In this document: in pieces, positions 1-6,268 of the stretch
Layout: each line of letters starts with the position of its first letter
Position numbering within the stretch: position 1 is the first letter of the stretch
Origin: JBMZCV01 sp049613665
GTDB taxonomy: Bacteria > Bacteroidota > Bacteroidia > Chitinophagales > UBA2359
Length of the DNA stretch: 7,969 nucleotides
Direction of reading: 5' to 3'
Assembly (NCBI GenBank): GCA_049613665.1
Contig: JBMZCV010000211.1
Location: 1 to 7,969 of the forward strand
The notes under the pieces: generated by a model
What the model was told of the DNA's origin: nothing
Database searches by the model: none
What the model saw: only the letters and a program-made list of their open reading frames with translations
Position numbers and translations under genes: made by a program

Positions 1-30
1 AGTTTAATAACACAAAACAAACAAAATGAC

Positions 31-1191
31 TTAATAAGTAACAGGTCTAATATACTTTTCCCCATTTAAAGGATTTTTTCGAAAAGATTTATTGTTAATT
101 TTACTAACATTTTTAATAACATGATAACAACTCTCCTTCTCATAAGCCACCTGCTCATAAATACTCAACTGAACAGCACGGTGCATCTGCACATTCTTAG
201 CTTGCTGTTGTAGCCAACCAGTTTTTATAAGCTGCTGTACTTGTGCTTTAAGTTCCTTGTCGCTGCGTATTTCCTTGTGAATAAATGTTTTTAGCTCCTC
301 ATAAAATATCGGAATACTCGGAAGCAAGCTAATTTCCTGCAACAATTTTTGCTGCGTGTCAGAAAGTTTGGCTACCGTAAAAATAATATTCAAATGTTGC
401 TGAAAAATATATTCCTCATTCACTTCATTAACATATACTTCTTCGTCAATACTTGTCAATTGGTTTTCGGCAAATATCTGCAACAAACTTTCAGCCGTTA
501 CTTCAAAGTCATGTTTTATCGTTTTGGCAGATAGTTCCAAGAGCAAAGGATGGCGACCTAAATGTGTAATCAACTCATTTTCTGTTTTGCTAGTTTCCTT
601 TTCAAACCTTGCATCTTTTCCTGTTGTAGCATCTATATCTTCAAATTCTACATCGTAGCGATAAACTTTATAAATATTTTGAGCTTCGGAAAGCTGAAAA
701 ACAGGCATTTTCACAACGCCCAAACCTTGCAACTCATATCGACTACTCGCCAAAACCGTACAATTTCCAGCTTGTTGTAGGCGAACCAAAAAATTGCGTT
801 CTGGCCGTGTGATTTCCACATCTAAAGCATCTATAATCAACAACTTTTTGCCTTTTAGCTTTGCCAAAGCAGCTATCAAAATTTCGAGTCTTTGCTGTTC
901 TGTTTGTTCCTTCGTAAAAGCAGGAATTTCGAGGGCAGTCAATAAATCTTGATTAAACAAAAAGCTATTGAAAGTTTGCCCTAAAAAATTGACCCAAATA
1001 CAATGCTCATATTCCTTTCCAAATTGCTGGTAGTAAGCTTGACACAAACTCGTTTTGCCACTTCCACCCACGCCTTTCAATACAGTTGGTCGTGTTGCAT
1101 TTTGCAATACTGTATGTATTTTAGTTGTATAAGCTTCTGTTTCAACAAGTTGTTGATAAAAAAGAACAGGAGGGAGTTGTATATTTTTCAT
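31..1191 (-). CDS. STAND/NB-ARC-type P-loop NTPase (short, no recognisable effector)
   Basis: A 386-residue protein with the order of motifs of an NB-ARC/STAND signalling ATPase. Walker A is GVGGSGKT at residues 40-47, and Walker B is KKLLIIDALD at 115-124. A sensor-like TVLASSR lies at 145-151, a GxP-type GRHPLLLEL at 212-220, and a winged-helix-like stretch at about 278-345 ends in MHRAVQ (336-341), an MHD-like motif. Such proteins act as nucleotide-dependent switches in signalling or defence; the partner here is unknown. I chose ATG 1191 because the frame can only extend upstream to a TTG at 1239, which lies inside the terminator hairpin of the preceding gene. Family members usually carry an N-terminal effector and long C-terminal TPR/WD/LRR sensor repeats. 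Here only about 35 residues precede the P-loop and about 45 follow the MHD-like site, so it is a minimal form or a truncated copy. Classification is confident; function is not. Confidence 0.8.
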   Translation of the reverse strand: MKNIQLPPVLFYQQLVETEAYTTKIHTVLQNATRPTVLKGVGGSGKTSLCQAYYQQFGKEYEHCIWVNFLGQTFNSFLFNQDLLTALEIPAFTKEQTEQQRLEILIAALAKLKGKKLLIIDALDVEITRPERNFLVRLQQAGNCTVLASSRYELQGLGVVKMPVFQLSEAQNIYKVYRYDVEFEDIDATTGKDARFEKETSKTENELITHLGRHPLLLELSAKTIKHDFEVTAESLLQIFAENQLTSIDEEVYVNEVNEEYIFQQHLNIIFTVAKLSDTQQKLLQEISLLPSIPIFYEELKTFIHKEIRSDKELKAQVQQLIKTGWLQQQAKNVQMHRAVQLSIYEQVAYEKESCYHVIKNVSKINNKSFRKNPLNGEKYIRPVTY

Positions 1192-1220
1192 TGCTAAAAC
1201 TTTTTGATGATTAATAAGAT

Positions 1221-1255
1221 GAAAAATTAGTCTATACAAAATGGTGTATAGACTA
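1221..1255 (-). terminator. Rho-independent terminator after the nucleoside phosphorylase gene
   Basis: A perfect 10-bp stem (TAGTCTATAC at 1228-1237 paired with GTATAGACTA at 1246-1255) encloses an 8-nt loop. Read on the minus strand it is followed directly by AATTTTTC. It begins 14 bp after the phosphorylase stop codon and ends 29 bp before the ATG of the STAND gene. The U-tract is on the minus-strand side only, so it should stop transcription leaving the phosphorylase gene. Confidence 0.7.
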
Positions 1256-1269
1256 GAATGATTTTTTAT

Positions 1270-2130
1270 TTACTGACAAAGTCGCTCCAAAACCAACTGA
1301 ATCAATCGTGCTGTGCTTTGCTTAGGCGTTTTGCTAAATGTCTTGTTTTGTCGATTGGCCAAAATGGCATTCATAGAAAGTGCCTGATGTCCAAGCATTT
1401 TCGACATACCATAAATGCCTGCCGTTTCCATTTCAAAATTGGTGAGGCGATAATTTTCGTAACTAAAAGCACTCAATTTGTCCAAGAAATTCGGAACGCT
1501 AGGTTTTAGGCGAAGTTCTCTGCCTTGTGGCCCATAAAATCCTAAACAAGTAGCTGTAATTCCTTTAGTGATGTCAAAAGCTATTTTTTGCAACAAACTA
1601 GCAGAAGCAGGTGCGATATACGGCCGAATACCCATATTGAGCGGCGGCAAAGCTTGCAAAATATTCGTTTCCAATTCGCTATTTTGATGCACATACATAT
1701 TGAGCAATCCATCGAGACCGATAGCGAACTCACTCGCCAAAAACGTATCGACATCAACATCAGCTTGCATACTACCAGACGTACCGATGCGAATAATATC
1801 CAAAGAAGTTAGTTGTTCTTTTATTTGGCGTTTTTCAAAATCTATATTGACGAGTGCATCAAGTTCATTGAACACAATGTCGATATTGTCTGTGCCGATG
1901 CCTGTCGAAATCACCGACAAACGTGTGCCATTGAGCGTGCCTGTATGTGTGCAGAACTCTCTTTTTTGCTTTCGCAACTCTATTTTATCGAAGTGTTTTG
2001 ATACGGCTGCTACTCTGTCTGGGTCGCCAACTGTAATAATAGTATGTGCGAGTTCTTCTGGCCGCAAATTGAGGTGATAAATGCTGCCATCAGCATTGAG
2101 TATGAGTTCGGAAGGTGCTATTTGTTTCAA
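1270..2130 (-). CDS. Nucleoside phosphorylase, uridine phosphorylase type
   Basis: A 286-residue member of the PNP/UDP phosphorylase family, which splits nucleosides with phosphate into base and ribose-1-phosphate in cytosolic pyrimidine/purine salvage. Phosphate-site elements are visible: GDPDR (35-39), STGIG (75-79), and R114 with GTSGS (116-120). The ribose-binding motif EMET is at 233-236. FYGPQGR (198-204) places a Gln-x-Arg pair where E. coli Udp uses Gln166/Arg168 to hold uracil, which favours uridine over purine nucleosides; this is inference from spacing. Length is normal to slightly long (E. coli Udp is 253 residues). The start is TTG at 2130: a stop lies 27 bp upstream in frame, and the first internal Met is residue 121, inside the conserved core. 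The N-terminus (SELILN, then YHLNL) reads as genuine protein. A terminator follows, so it is probably transcribed alone; no exact TAnnTTTG promoter was found upstream. Confidence 0.9.
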   Translation of the reverse strand: MKQIAPSELILNADGSIYHLNLRPEELAHTIITVGDPDRVAAVSKHFDKIELRKQKREFCTHTGTLNGTRLSVISTGIGTDNIDIVFNELDALVNIDFEKRQIKEQLTSLDIIRIGTSGSMQADVDVDTFLASEFAIGLDGLLNMYVHQNSELETNILQALPPLNMGIRPYIAPASASLLQKIAFDITKGITATCLGFYGPQGRELRLKPSVPNFLDKLSAFSYENYRLTNFEMETAGIYGMSKMLGHQALSMNAILANRQNKTFSKTPKQSTARLIQLVLERLCQ

Positions 2131-2469
2131 AATATTTTCTTGCTTTTATGAGGAAAAAAACTGAAAAGTATCAAAAAAATCAAGTTTGTTTTATTGTTTT
2201 CGCTCGTTAAAACTTCTTGTTTTCAGTATTTTTATGAAAAAGTATAAAGATAGAATTTTTGTTGGATTTTAGAAAATTGTAGGCACATTTAAACAGATAA
2301 ATGCTAATCAATAGTTGTATATTCTGTTCTAATCTTTCTTTTTTTGACAAAAAAATTTAATTACGGTTTGGATATTTGAAATACTTTATCAAAAAAATCA
2401 GGATAATAATTATACCAAAACTTACTTATAATATTACCATACCATCTAAATAAAAAATAAGGACACGCC

Positions 2470-2561
2470 CTTGTTGGTGTTATCACCAACAAGTTGTTAT
2501 GAGAAATAAGGCTTAAAACAACTTGTTTACCTTTTAGTTGCTGGTGATAACACACAGCAAC
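2470..2561. repeat. REP/BIME-like nested palindrome cluster
   Basis: Three paired structures are packed into 92 bp. Hairpin 1 has arms CTTGTTGGTG (2470-2479) and CACCAACAAG (2484-2493) with loop TTAT. Hairpin 2 has arms GTTGCTGGTG (2537-2546) and CAC plus CAGCAAC (2551-2553, 2555-2561), with one bulged A and loop ATAA. Hairpin 2 is close to the reverse complement of hairpin 1, so the two are an inverted pair. A third perfect 11-bp pair lies between them: AACAAGTTGTT (2488-2498) and AACAACTTGTT (2517-2527). This matches the layout of paired REP units. An alternative is a structured RNA; no protein is credible here. Confidence 0.6.
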
Positions 2562-2582
2562 GGCGAGAGTTGTCGTTTTTTT
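2559..2582 (+). terminator. Weak candidate rho-independent terminator
   Basis: AACGGC (2559-2564) can pair with GTCGTT (2572-2577), including one G-U pair, around a 7-nt loop. A run of seven T follows (2576-2582). It overlaps the right arm of the second palindromic hairpin, so the two structures are mutually exclusive. No plus-strand gene ends just upstream, so its role is unclear. Confidence 0.3.
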
Positions 2583-2633
2583 GAACAGAATAAAAATGTA
2601 ATGTTTTATCTAAGGATTAGTATTACTATTTTA

Positions 2634-2710
2634 GAGGCTGTTTAAATTTTGTTTTTGATGCTGAAAAAGCTAGACTTTTTTAAGCCAAATGATAGAATTT
2701 AAACAGCCTC
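2634..2710. mobile_element. MITE-like element with inverted ends and TA duplication
   Basis: A 77-bp segment begins GAGGCTGTTTAAATT and ends with its exact reverse complement, AATTTAAACAGCCTC. It is flanked on both sides by TA (2632-2633 and 2711-2712), and the perfect inversion extends through TTA/TAA to 18 bp per arm. Perfect ends with a TA duplication are what a non-autonomous relative of an IS630- or IS5-group (TA-targeting) element would leave. It contains no ORF. It sits 36 bp upstream of the esterase start and could form a strong hairpin in any transcript reading through it. Confidence 0.6.
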
Positions 2711-2748
2711 TAAGCAATAAGCTCACTATTTAAGTAGTTGGAACACAA

Positions 2749-4482
2749 ATGAATATTATGAAAAAGATAACAATTATTATTCTAATTTTAGCATCTAACA
2801 TTTTAGTTGCACAAAAGTCTTTAAACCTTGATTTTGAATACGAAATTGTGGGTAGCAAAATTCCAAAAAAATGGTACATCGGAGATAATGGCTACAAAAT
2901 TTCTCTTGAATACAAAGAAAAATTTAGTCGAGAGAAAAGTTTGAAAATAGAAAGTGACAATCCTACTGCTAAACAGTTTGCCGTATGTACCAATAGTTTT
3001 CCAGTTGAGTATGCTCTCAACAAAACAATTGAGTTCAAAGGAAGAATAAAAACTCATGCTGTTGCCGAAGGATATGCTGGGCTTTGGTGGCGAGGAACGG
3101 GAAAGAAAAATGCCATATTAAGCTTTGATAATATGTCAGATAATGGGCTGATAGGCGACAATGAATGGACAGAAGTTGCAATAAAAATTGAAGTACCTGA
3201 TAGTACCGAAAAAATAGCTTTCGGAGCTTTATTAACAGGCACAGGAACAGCTTGGTTTGATAATTTTGAAATATTTATAGATGGTGCAAAATTTGAAGAC
3301 ATTGAGCCAACAATAATTAAACCAAATTCAGCACAGCTTGAATGGCTAAGAAAACAGATTTATCCCTTACAATCTTTTGAGCCTGATTTTGAGCATACTG
3401 AAGATTTAGAAATATTAGATAAATTGGTTGGCGATGCTAGAGTTGTCGCATTAGGAGAAAATTCGCACGGTTCGAGTGAAATATTTAAAATGAAGCATCG
3501 TATAATAAAGTATTTGACACAAAACAAAGATTTTGATATATTTTCAATAGAAGCGAATATGCCAGAAGCATACGAAATTAATGACTATATCATTGAAGGG
3601 AAAAAGAAACCTAAAGAACTGATTAAAGGTATGCGTTTTTGGACATGGAAAACTCAAGAGGTTTTAAGCATGGTTAAATGGATGAAAAAACAAAACAAAA
3701 CGAATAATAAAATACAATTTACAGGTTTTGATATGCAGTTTTTTTTTCAGTCTATCAAAGAACTAAAAGCAGCATTTGAAGAACAAACTGATTTGCTCAA
3801 AGATATAAACGAGTTAAGAGATATTTTAGAAATGTTAAAAGACAAAAAATATCAAAATAAAGCTTTTCCAGCATATCATACAAAAAGAGCAAATGAAATA
3901 ATTTTAGAAATAAAATTAGCGATTGAAGCAAGCTCATATAATGATGATAAAAAAGAATGGTTGCTAAGAAATAACCGAATACTAGAACAGTTTTTAGGCA
4001 ATTCTTATATCGCTAGAGATAAGTATATGGCCGAAAATTTTGAATGGATAGCAGAGCAAAATCCAGAATCAAAACTTACTATTTGGGCACATAACGAACA
4101 TATCAAAAAAACAGGCCACAGCATGGGAAAGCACCTTGCTCAATCATTAAAAGATGATTATTTAACAATTGGTTTTACTTTTCATAAAGGTACTTATACT
4201 GCAACAGGAAAAAATCGGCTCAATACTTATCAAGCACAAGATTCTTATGAGGGAACATTTGAATATTTTTTTCAATCTTTAGATGAACCCATGTTTTTAT
4301 TGGATTTAAGAAAGATAAAAAACAACGATTCTGAACATGGACAATGGATAAAAGAAAACTTGGAGTTTAGAAAAGTTGGCTCAAGGAAAAAAAACAATGA
4401 GTTTCAGGAAACAAATTTGATAGAAGATTACGATATGATTATTTTTATTAATAAATCTTCCAATTCTATTTTGCTAAAGTAA
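2749..4482 (+). CDS. Secreted erythromycin-esterase-family hydrolase with N-terminal beta-sandwich domain
   Basis: A 577-residue protein. A Sec signal peptide (KK, then an Ile/Leu-rich core ending LVAQ) covers about residues 1-22; the second Met at residue 4 (2758) is an equally good start. Residues 24-180 look like a carbohydrate-binding-module/galactose-binding-like beta sandwich ending WFDNFEIFIDG. Residues 195-577 match the erythromycin esterase (Ere/succinoglycan biosynthesis-related) fold. GENSHGSSE places E237 and H240 like EreB Glu43/His46, E268 in EAN is 31 residues on as Glu74 is in EreB, and WAHNEH gives H448 and H451. The active site is therefore intact and hydrolase activity is likely. 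Known Ere enzymes open macrolide lactones in the cytoplasm. This one is exported and has an added domain, so the real substrate may be another ester or envelope molecule; macrolide resistance should not be assumed. It is followed after 53 bp by the oxidoreductase. Confidence 0.85.
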   Translation: MNIMKKITIIILILASNILVAQKSLNLDFEYEIVGSKIPKKWYIGDNGYKISLEYKEKFSREKSLKIESDNPTAKQFAVCTNSFPVEYALNKTIEFKGRIKTHAVAEGYAGLWWRGTGKKNAILSFDNMSDNGLIGDNEWTEVAIKIEVPDSTEKIAFGALLTGTGTAWFDNFEIFIDGAKFEDIEPTIIKPNSAQLEWLRKQIYPLQSFEPDFEHTEDLEILDKLVGDARVVALGENSHGSSEIFKMKHRIIKYLTQNKDFDIFSIEANMPEAYEINDYIIEGKKKPKELIKGMRFWTWKTQEVLSMVKWMKKQNKTNNKIQFTGFDMQFFFQSIKELKAAFEEQTDLLKDINELRDILEMLKDKKYQNKAFPAYHTKRANEIILEIKLAIEASSYNDDKKEWLLRNNRILEQFLGNSYIARDKYMAENFEWIAEQNPESKLTIWAHNEHIKKTGHSMGKHLAQSLKDDYLTIGFTFHKGTYTATGKNRLNTYQAQDSYEGTFEYFFQSLDEPMFLLDLRKIKNNDSEHGQWIKENLEFRKVGSRKKNNEFQETNLIEDYDMIIFINKSSNSILLK

Positions 4483-4491
4483 TAACAAATC

Positions 4492-4522
4492 TTGCATATT
4501 TTCACATAAAATCTTAATTTTG
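4492..4522 (+). promoter_or_regulatory. Bacteroidota-type promoter for the FAD oxidoreductase
   Basis: TTG (4492-4494) is followed by 20 nt and then TAATTTTG (4515-4522), an exact match to the Bacteroidota primary-sigma -7 consensus TAnnTTTG at near-consensus spacing. Transcription would start near 4528, giving a leader of only about 8 nt before the ATG at 4536. It lies in the 53-bp gap after the esterase, so the oxidoreductase need not depend on read-through. Confidence 0.65.
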
Positions 4523-4535
4523 AAAGCAAAAAAAC

Positions 4536-5639
4536 ATGACTAGAAAAGAATTTCTTAAAATATCTGGCATTTTTGGCTTTGGTCTTCCATTTCAACTTTC
4601 CTTAATATCATGCAAAGATGAAAACATTGTAGCACCCTTTGGCGGCAAAGTTATCATCATTGGAGCAGGAGCTGGCGGCTTATCGGCAGGCTATTTGCTA
4701 CAACAGCAAGGCATTGATTTTGAGATTTTGGAAGCTTCCGCAAATTATGGCGGCAGAATGAAAATAAATACCGACTTTACAGACTTTCCAATTCCGCTAG
4801 GTGCTGAATGGCTAGAAACAAGTAGCGACATTTTTGAAGAAATCGTAAATGATAGCAGTGTGCAAGTTAATGTAGAAACTATTGCAGATTCTCCAGACCG
4901 AAAATTTGTAAACTACTCGTGGTACAATTTCTTTGAGGAATATATTGCTCCTTCTATTTCCGACAAAATTTCTTACCAAACCATTGCACAATCTATTGAT
5001 TATTCTGGCGAAAAAGTCATTGTCAATACGCAAAATGGCGAATATATAGCCGATAAAATTATCGTATCTGTTCCGCTCAAAATTCTTCAAGATGGCGACA
5101 TCGTTTTTATGCCAAATTTAACCGAATAAAAATTGGACGCTATCAATAGTATTGTTATTTGGGAAGGCTTTAAAGCCTTTTTTGAGTTTTCGACAAATTT
5201 TTATGGCGACAATGAGTTTGAGTTTCCTATTACACCAGCCAGCGATAGACAAAAAATATATTATAATGCAGCATTAGGCCAAAATACCGATAAACATATT
5301 CTTGGACTTTTTGTAGTAGGCAAGCCATCACTTGATTATATGACTCTCTCCGATGAGGCTTTGAAAAACTTTATTTTGAATGAACTCGACAGTATTTATG
5401 GCAATCAAGCTACGCCAAACTACATAAAACACATTGCTCAAAATTGGAATAACGAGCCTTTCATTAAGGCTGGCTATATGTCTGACGATGCGGATTGGCG
5501 ACCTGTAAGAGAATTAGGCAAACCTATTGATGGCAAAATATATTTTGCAGGCGGTGCTTATACTGATGGCAACGATTGGGTGTCGGTTCATACTGCTACG
5601 AAGTCGGCAAAACAGGCTGTTGAACTGTTGAATAATTGA
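4536..5639 (+). pseudogene. FAD-dependent amine-oxidase-like Tat lipoprotein, interrupted by an in-frame stop
   Basis: Two stretches in one frame read as a single flavin-containing amine-oxidase-type protein of 368 codons, with TAA at codon 198 (5127-5129). The N-terminus TRKEFLK, a hydrophobic core and lipobox LISC (Cys26) suggest a Tat-exported lipoprotein. The FAD-binding Rossmann motif GAGAGGL spans 43-49, followed by E66 and GGRM (72-75), the amine-oxidase signature. LGAEWLE follows, then the second FAD-domain strand ADKIIVSVPLK (172-182). After the stop, the protein continues with IWEGFKAFFEF and reaches the C-terminal FAD site FAGGAYTDGNDW and SVHTATKSA (about 337-357). The substrate region is shorter than in classical monoamine oxidases, which may be normal for this subgroup. 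There is no frameshift or other decay, so the lesion is one base (from AAA, GAA or CAA), recent, or a sequencing error. A TTG codon follows the stop at 5133, but the next in-frame ATG is far downstream. As read, only a 197-residue fragment lacking half the flavin site would be made. Confidence 0.8.
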
Positions 5640-5712
5640 TTTTTTTCAAAATATTTCACTTTTTTTTTGTAAAACAGAACTAATTTTTTATTCTTCTTGT
5701 TTAAAAAAATAA

Positions 5713-5828
5713 TTGATATATCCACTATATTTACATCTAGCTATTATTCTGCTTATTTGTTGATACATTTATTTTATTTGTGTCTTTTTTTTAAATCATT
5801 TACTTGATATATCTATTATATTTAATCT
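5713..5828. repeat. Imperfect 26-bp direct repeat, two copies 91 bp apart
   Basis: TTGATATATC-CAC-TATATTTA-CATCT at 5713-5738 recurs as TTGATATATC-TAT-TATATTTA-ATCT at 5804-5828, differing by two substitutions and one missing base. Base composition is so AT-rich that chance similarity is possible, but the uninterrupted 10-bp and 8-bp matches in register are notable. Possible roles are a paired binding site or a duplicated intergenic segment. Confidence 0.45.
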
Positions 5829-5875
5829 TATTAAAATTCAAATCATGAAATCACTTTTATATACAGTGTTTTATG

Positions 5876-5888
5876 AGTGCCAAGCACT
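5876..5888 (+). repeat. 13-bp palindrome, left copy (AGTGCCAAGCACT)
   Basis: AGTGC and GCACT flank CAA; including the flanking G and C the stem is 6 bp (5875-5889). The reverse complement of the whole 13-mer recurs at 6234-6246. The palindrome ends two bases before TATATTTG (5891-5898), a promoter-like box, so an operator role is possible. Confidence 0.55.
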
Positions 5889-5890
5889 CG

Positions 5891-5898
5891 TATATTTG
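5891..5898 (+). promoter_or_regulatory. Possible Bacteroidota -7 element (TATATTTG)
   Basis: The octamer matches TAnnTTTG exactly, but the -33 position has only GTTTTATG, a weak match to TTTG. No gene begins soon after it. It would drive transcription through the empty region toward the serine hydrolase, about 370 bp away. Confidence 0.25.
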
Positions 5899-5973
5899 TG
5901 TTGAAAAAAAAATTAGAAATTTTGTAAAAAAAAGAATTATAGAAAAAGAAAAGCATATCACTTTATACCAACC

Positions 5974-6000
5974 AAGTCATTGCTTTAAAAGTAATGACTT
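5974..6000. repeat. Hairpin with 8-bp perfect outer stem
   Basis: AAGTCATT (5974-5981) pairs with AATGACTT (5993-6000). A G-T step and CTT/AAG continue the stem to about 12 pairs around a tiny loop. No T-tract follows on either strand, so it is not a standard terminator. Function unknown. Confidence 0.4.
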
Positions 6001-6182
6001 TACAATAAGGATATTAGCTAAAAAGAACTCACAAATTTATTGTTTAAAGACATGGTTTCTATTTCAAAGATAACTCAAGAAAATAGAAAAATTGCATTGA
6101 AAGAAATCGAAAAGTAAGAATAGAAGCTATGTAAAAAAACGCTTAAGTAGTCAGACAAAAATAAATATACATCTCGTTGAAA

Positions 6183-6209
6183 CTAACACGCTGAATATCA
6201 ATGCGTTAG
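6183..6209. repeat. Bulged palindrome, CTAAC ... GTTAG
   Basis: CTAAC (6183-6187) pairs with GTTAG (6205-6209). Inside, GC and TGA (6190-6194) pair with TCA (6198-6200) and GC (6203-6204), leaving two-base bulges on opposite sides and a 3-nt loop. It is far too short for an integron attC site. It may be another dispersed palindromic unit. Confidence 0.35.
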
Positions 6210-6233
6210 CAACGAATCGACCGTTTATTAAAT

Positions 6234-6246
6234 AGTGCTTGGCACT
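6234..6246 (-). repeat. 13-bp palindrome, right copy (AGTGCTTGGCACT)
   Basis: This is the exact reverse complement of the copy at 5876-5888. It lies 22 bp upstream of the serine hydrolase ATG, where an operator for that gene could sit. The outer flanks of the two copies (TTTTATG and TTTTATTA when oriented alike) are also similar, so the repeated unit may be slightly longer than 13 bp. Confidence 0.55.
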
Positions 6247-6268
6247 TAATAAAATAATTATTTAAACT

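Larger units (their letters stand above)
2131..2748. other. 618-bp divergent intergenic region rich in palindromes, no credible gene
   Basis: This region lies between the divergently transcribed phosphorylase and esterase genes and so must hold both promoters, though no exact TAnnTTTG match is placed properly for either. The segment 2131-2460 is AT-rich and featureless to my reading. A REP-like palindrome cluster occupies 2470-2582 and a MITE-like element 2634-2710; both are listed separately. A 10-bp inverted pair (TATTCTGTTC at 2320-2329 and GAACAGAATA at 2583-2592) brackets the palindrome cluster and may be coincidence. Confidence 0.6.
5640..6268. other. 629-bp AT-rich intergenic region without a credible gene
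   Basis: This stretch separates the broken oxidoreductase from the serine hydrolase and is among the most AT-rich parts of the window. It contains a 26-bp imperfect direct repeat, two inverted copies of a 13-bp palindrome, a TATATTTG promoter-like box and two hairpins, listed separately where they can be supported. Short frames such as one at 5873-6073 and a 21-codon frame at 6052-6117 show no recognisable domain. It may be remnant DNA of a lost element. Confidence 0.55.

Noticed and set aside
1192..1239. Extended N-terminus of the STAND ATPase starting at TTG 1239
   Set aside because: That start lies inside the phosphorylase terminator hairpin, and the extra 16 residues do not resemble the family; ATG 1191 is better.
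1588..2077. Plus-strand open frames opposite the phosphorylase
   Set aside because: They are antisense shadows of a conserved gene with no protein-like features of their own.
2361..2555. Minus-strand 64-codon frame across the palindrome cluster
   Set aside because: It starts with GTG inside a hairpin, has no recognisable domain, and its sequence is explained by the palindromes.
2320..2592. 273-bp element bounded by 10-bp inverted repeats TATTCTGTTC/GAACAGAATA
   Set aside because: A 10-bp match within 600 bp of AT-rich DNA is not rare, and no target duplication or transposase supports it.
5873..6073. Plus-strand 66-codon frame in the AT-rich gap
   Set aside because: It begins three bases before the 13-bp palindrome and is Lys/Ile-rich as expected from composition, with no domain.
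6052..6117. Plus-strand 21-codon frame (MVSISKITQENRK...) that could be a gene remnant
   Set aside because: It is plausible-looking but very short. The frame continues through several stops and no family is recognisable.
6183..6209. Integron attC-like site because of CTAAC/GTTAG arms with bulges
   Set aside because: It is only 27 bp, whereas attC sites are about 57 bp or more, and the arms do not match the RYYYAAC/GTTRRRY consensus. No integrase is visible.
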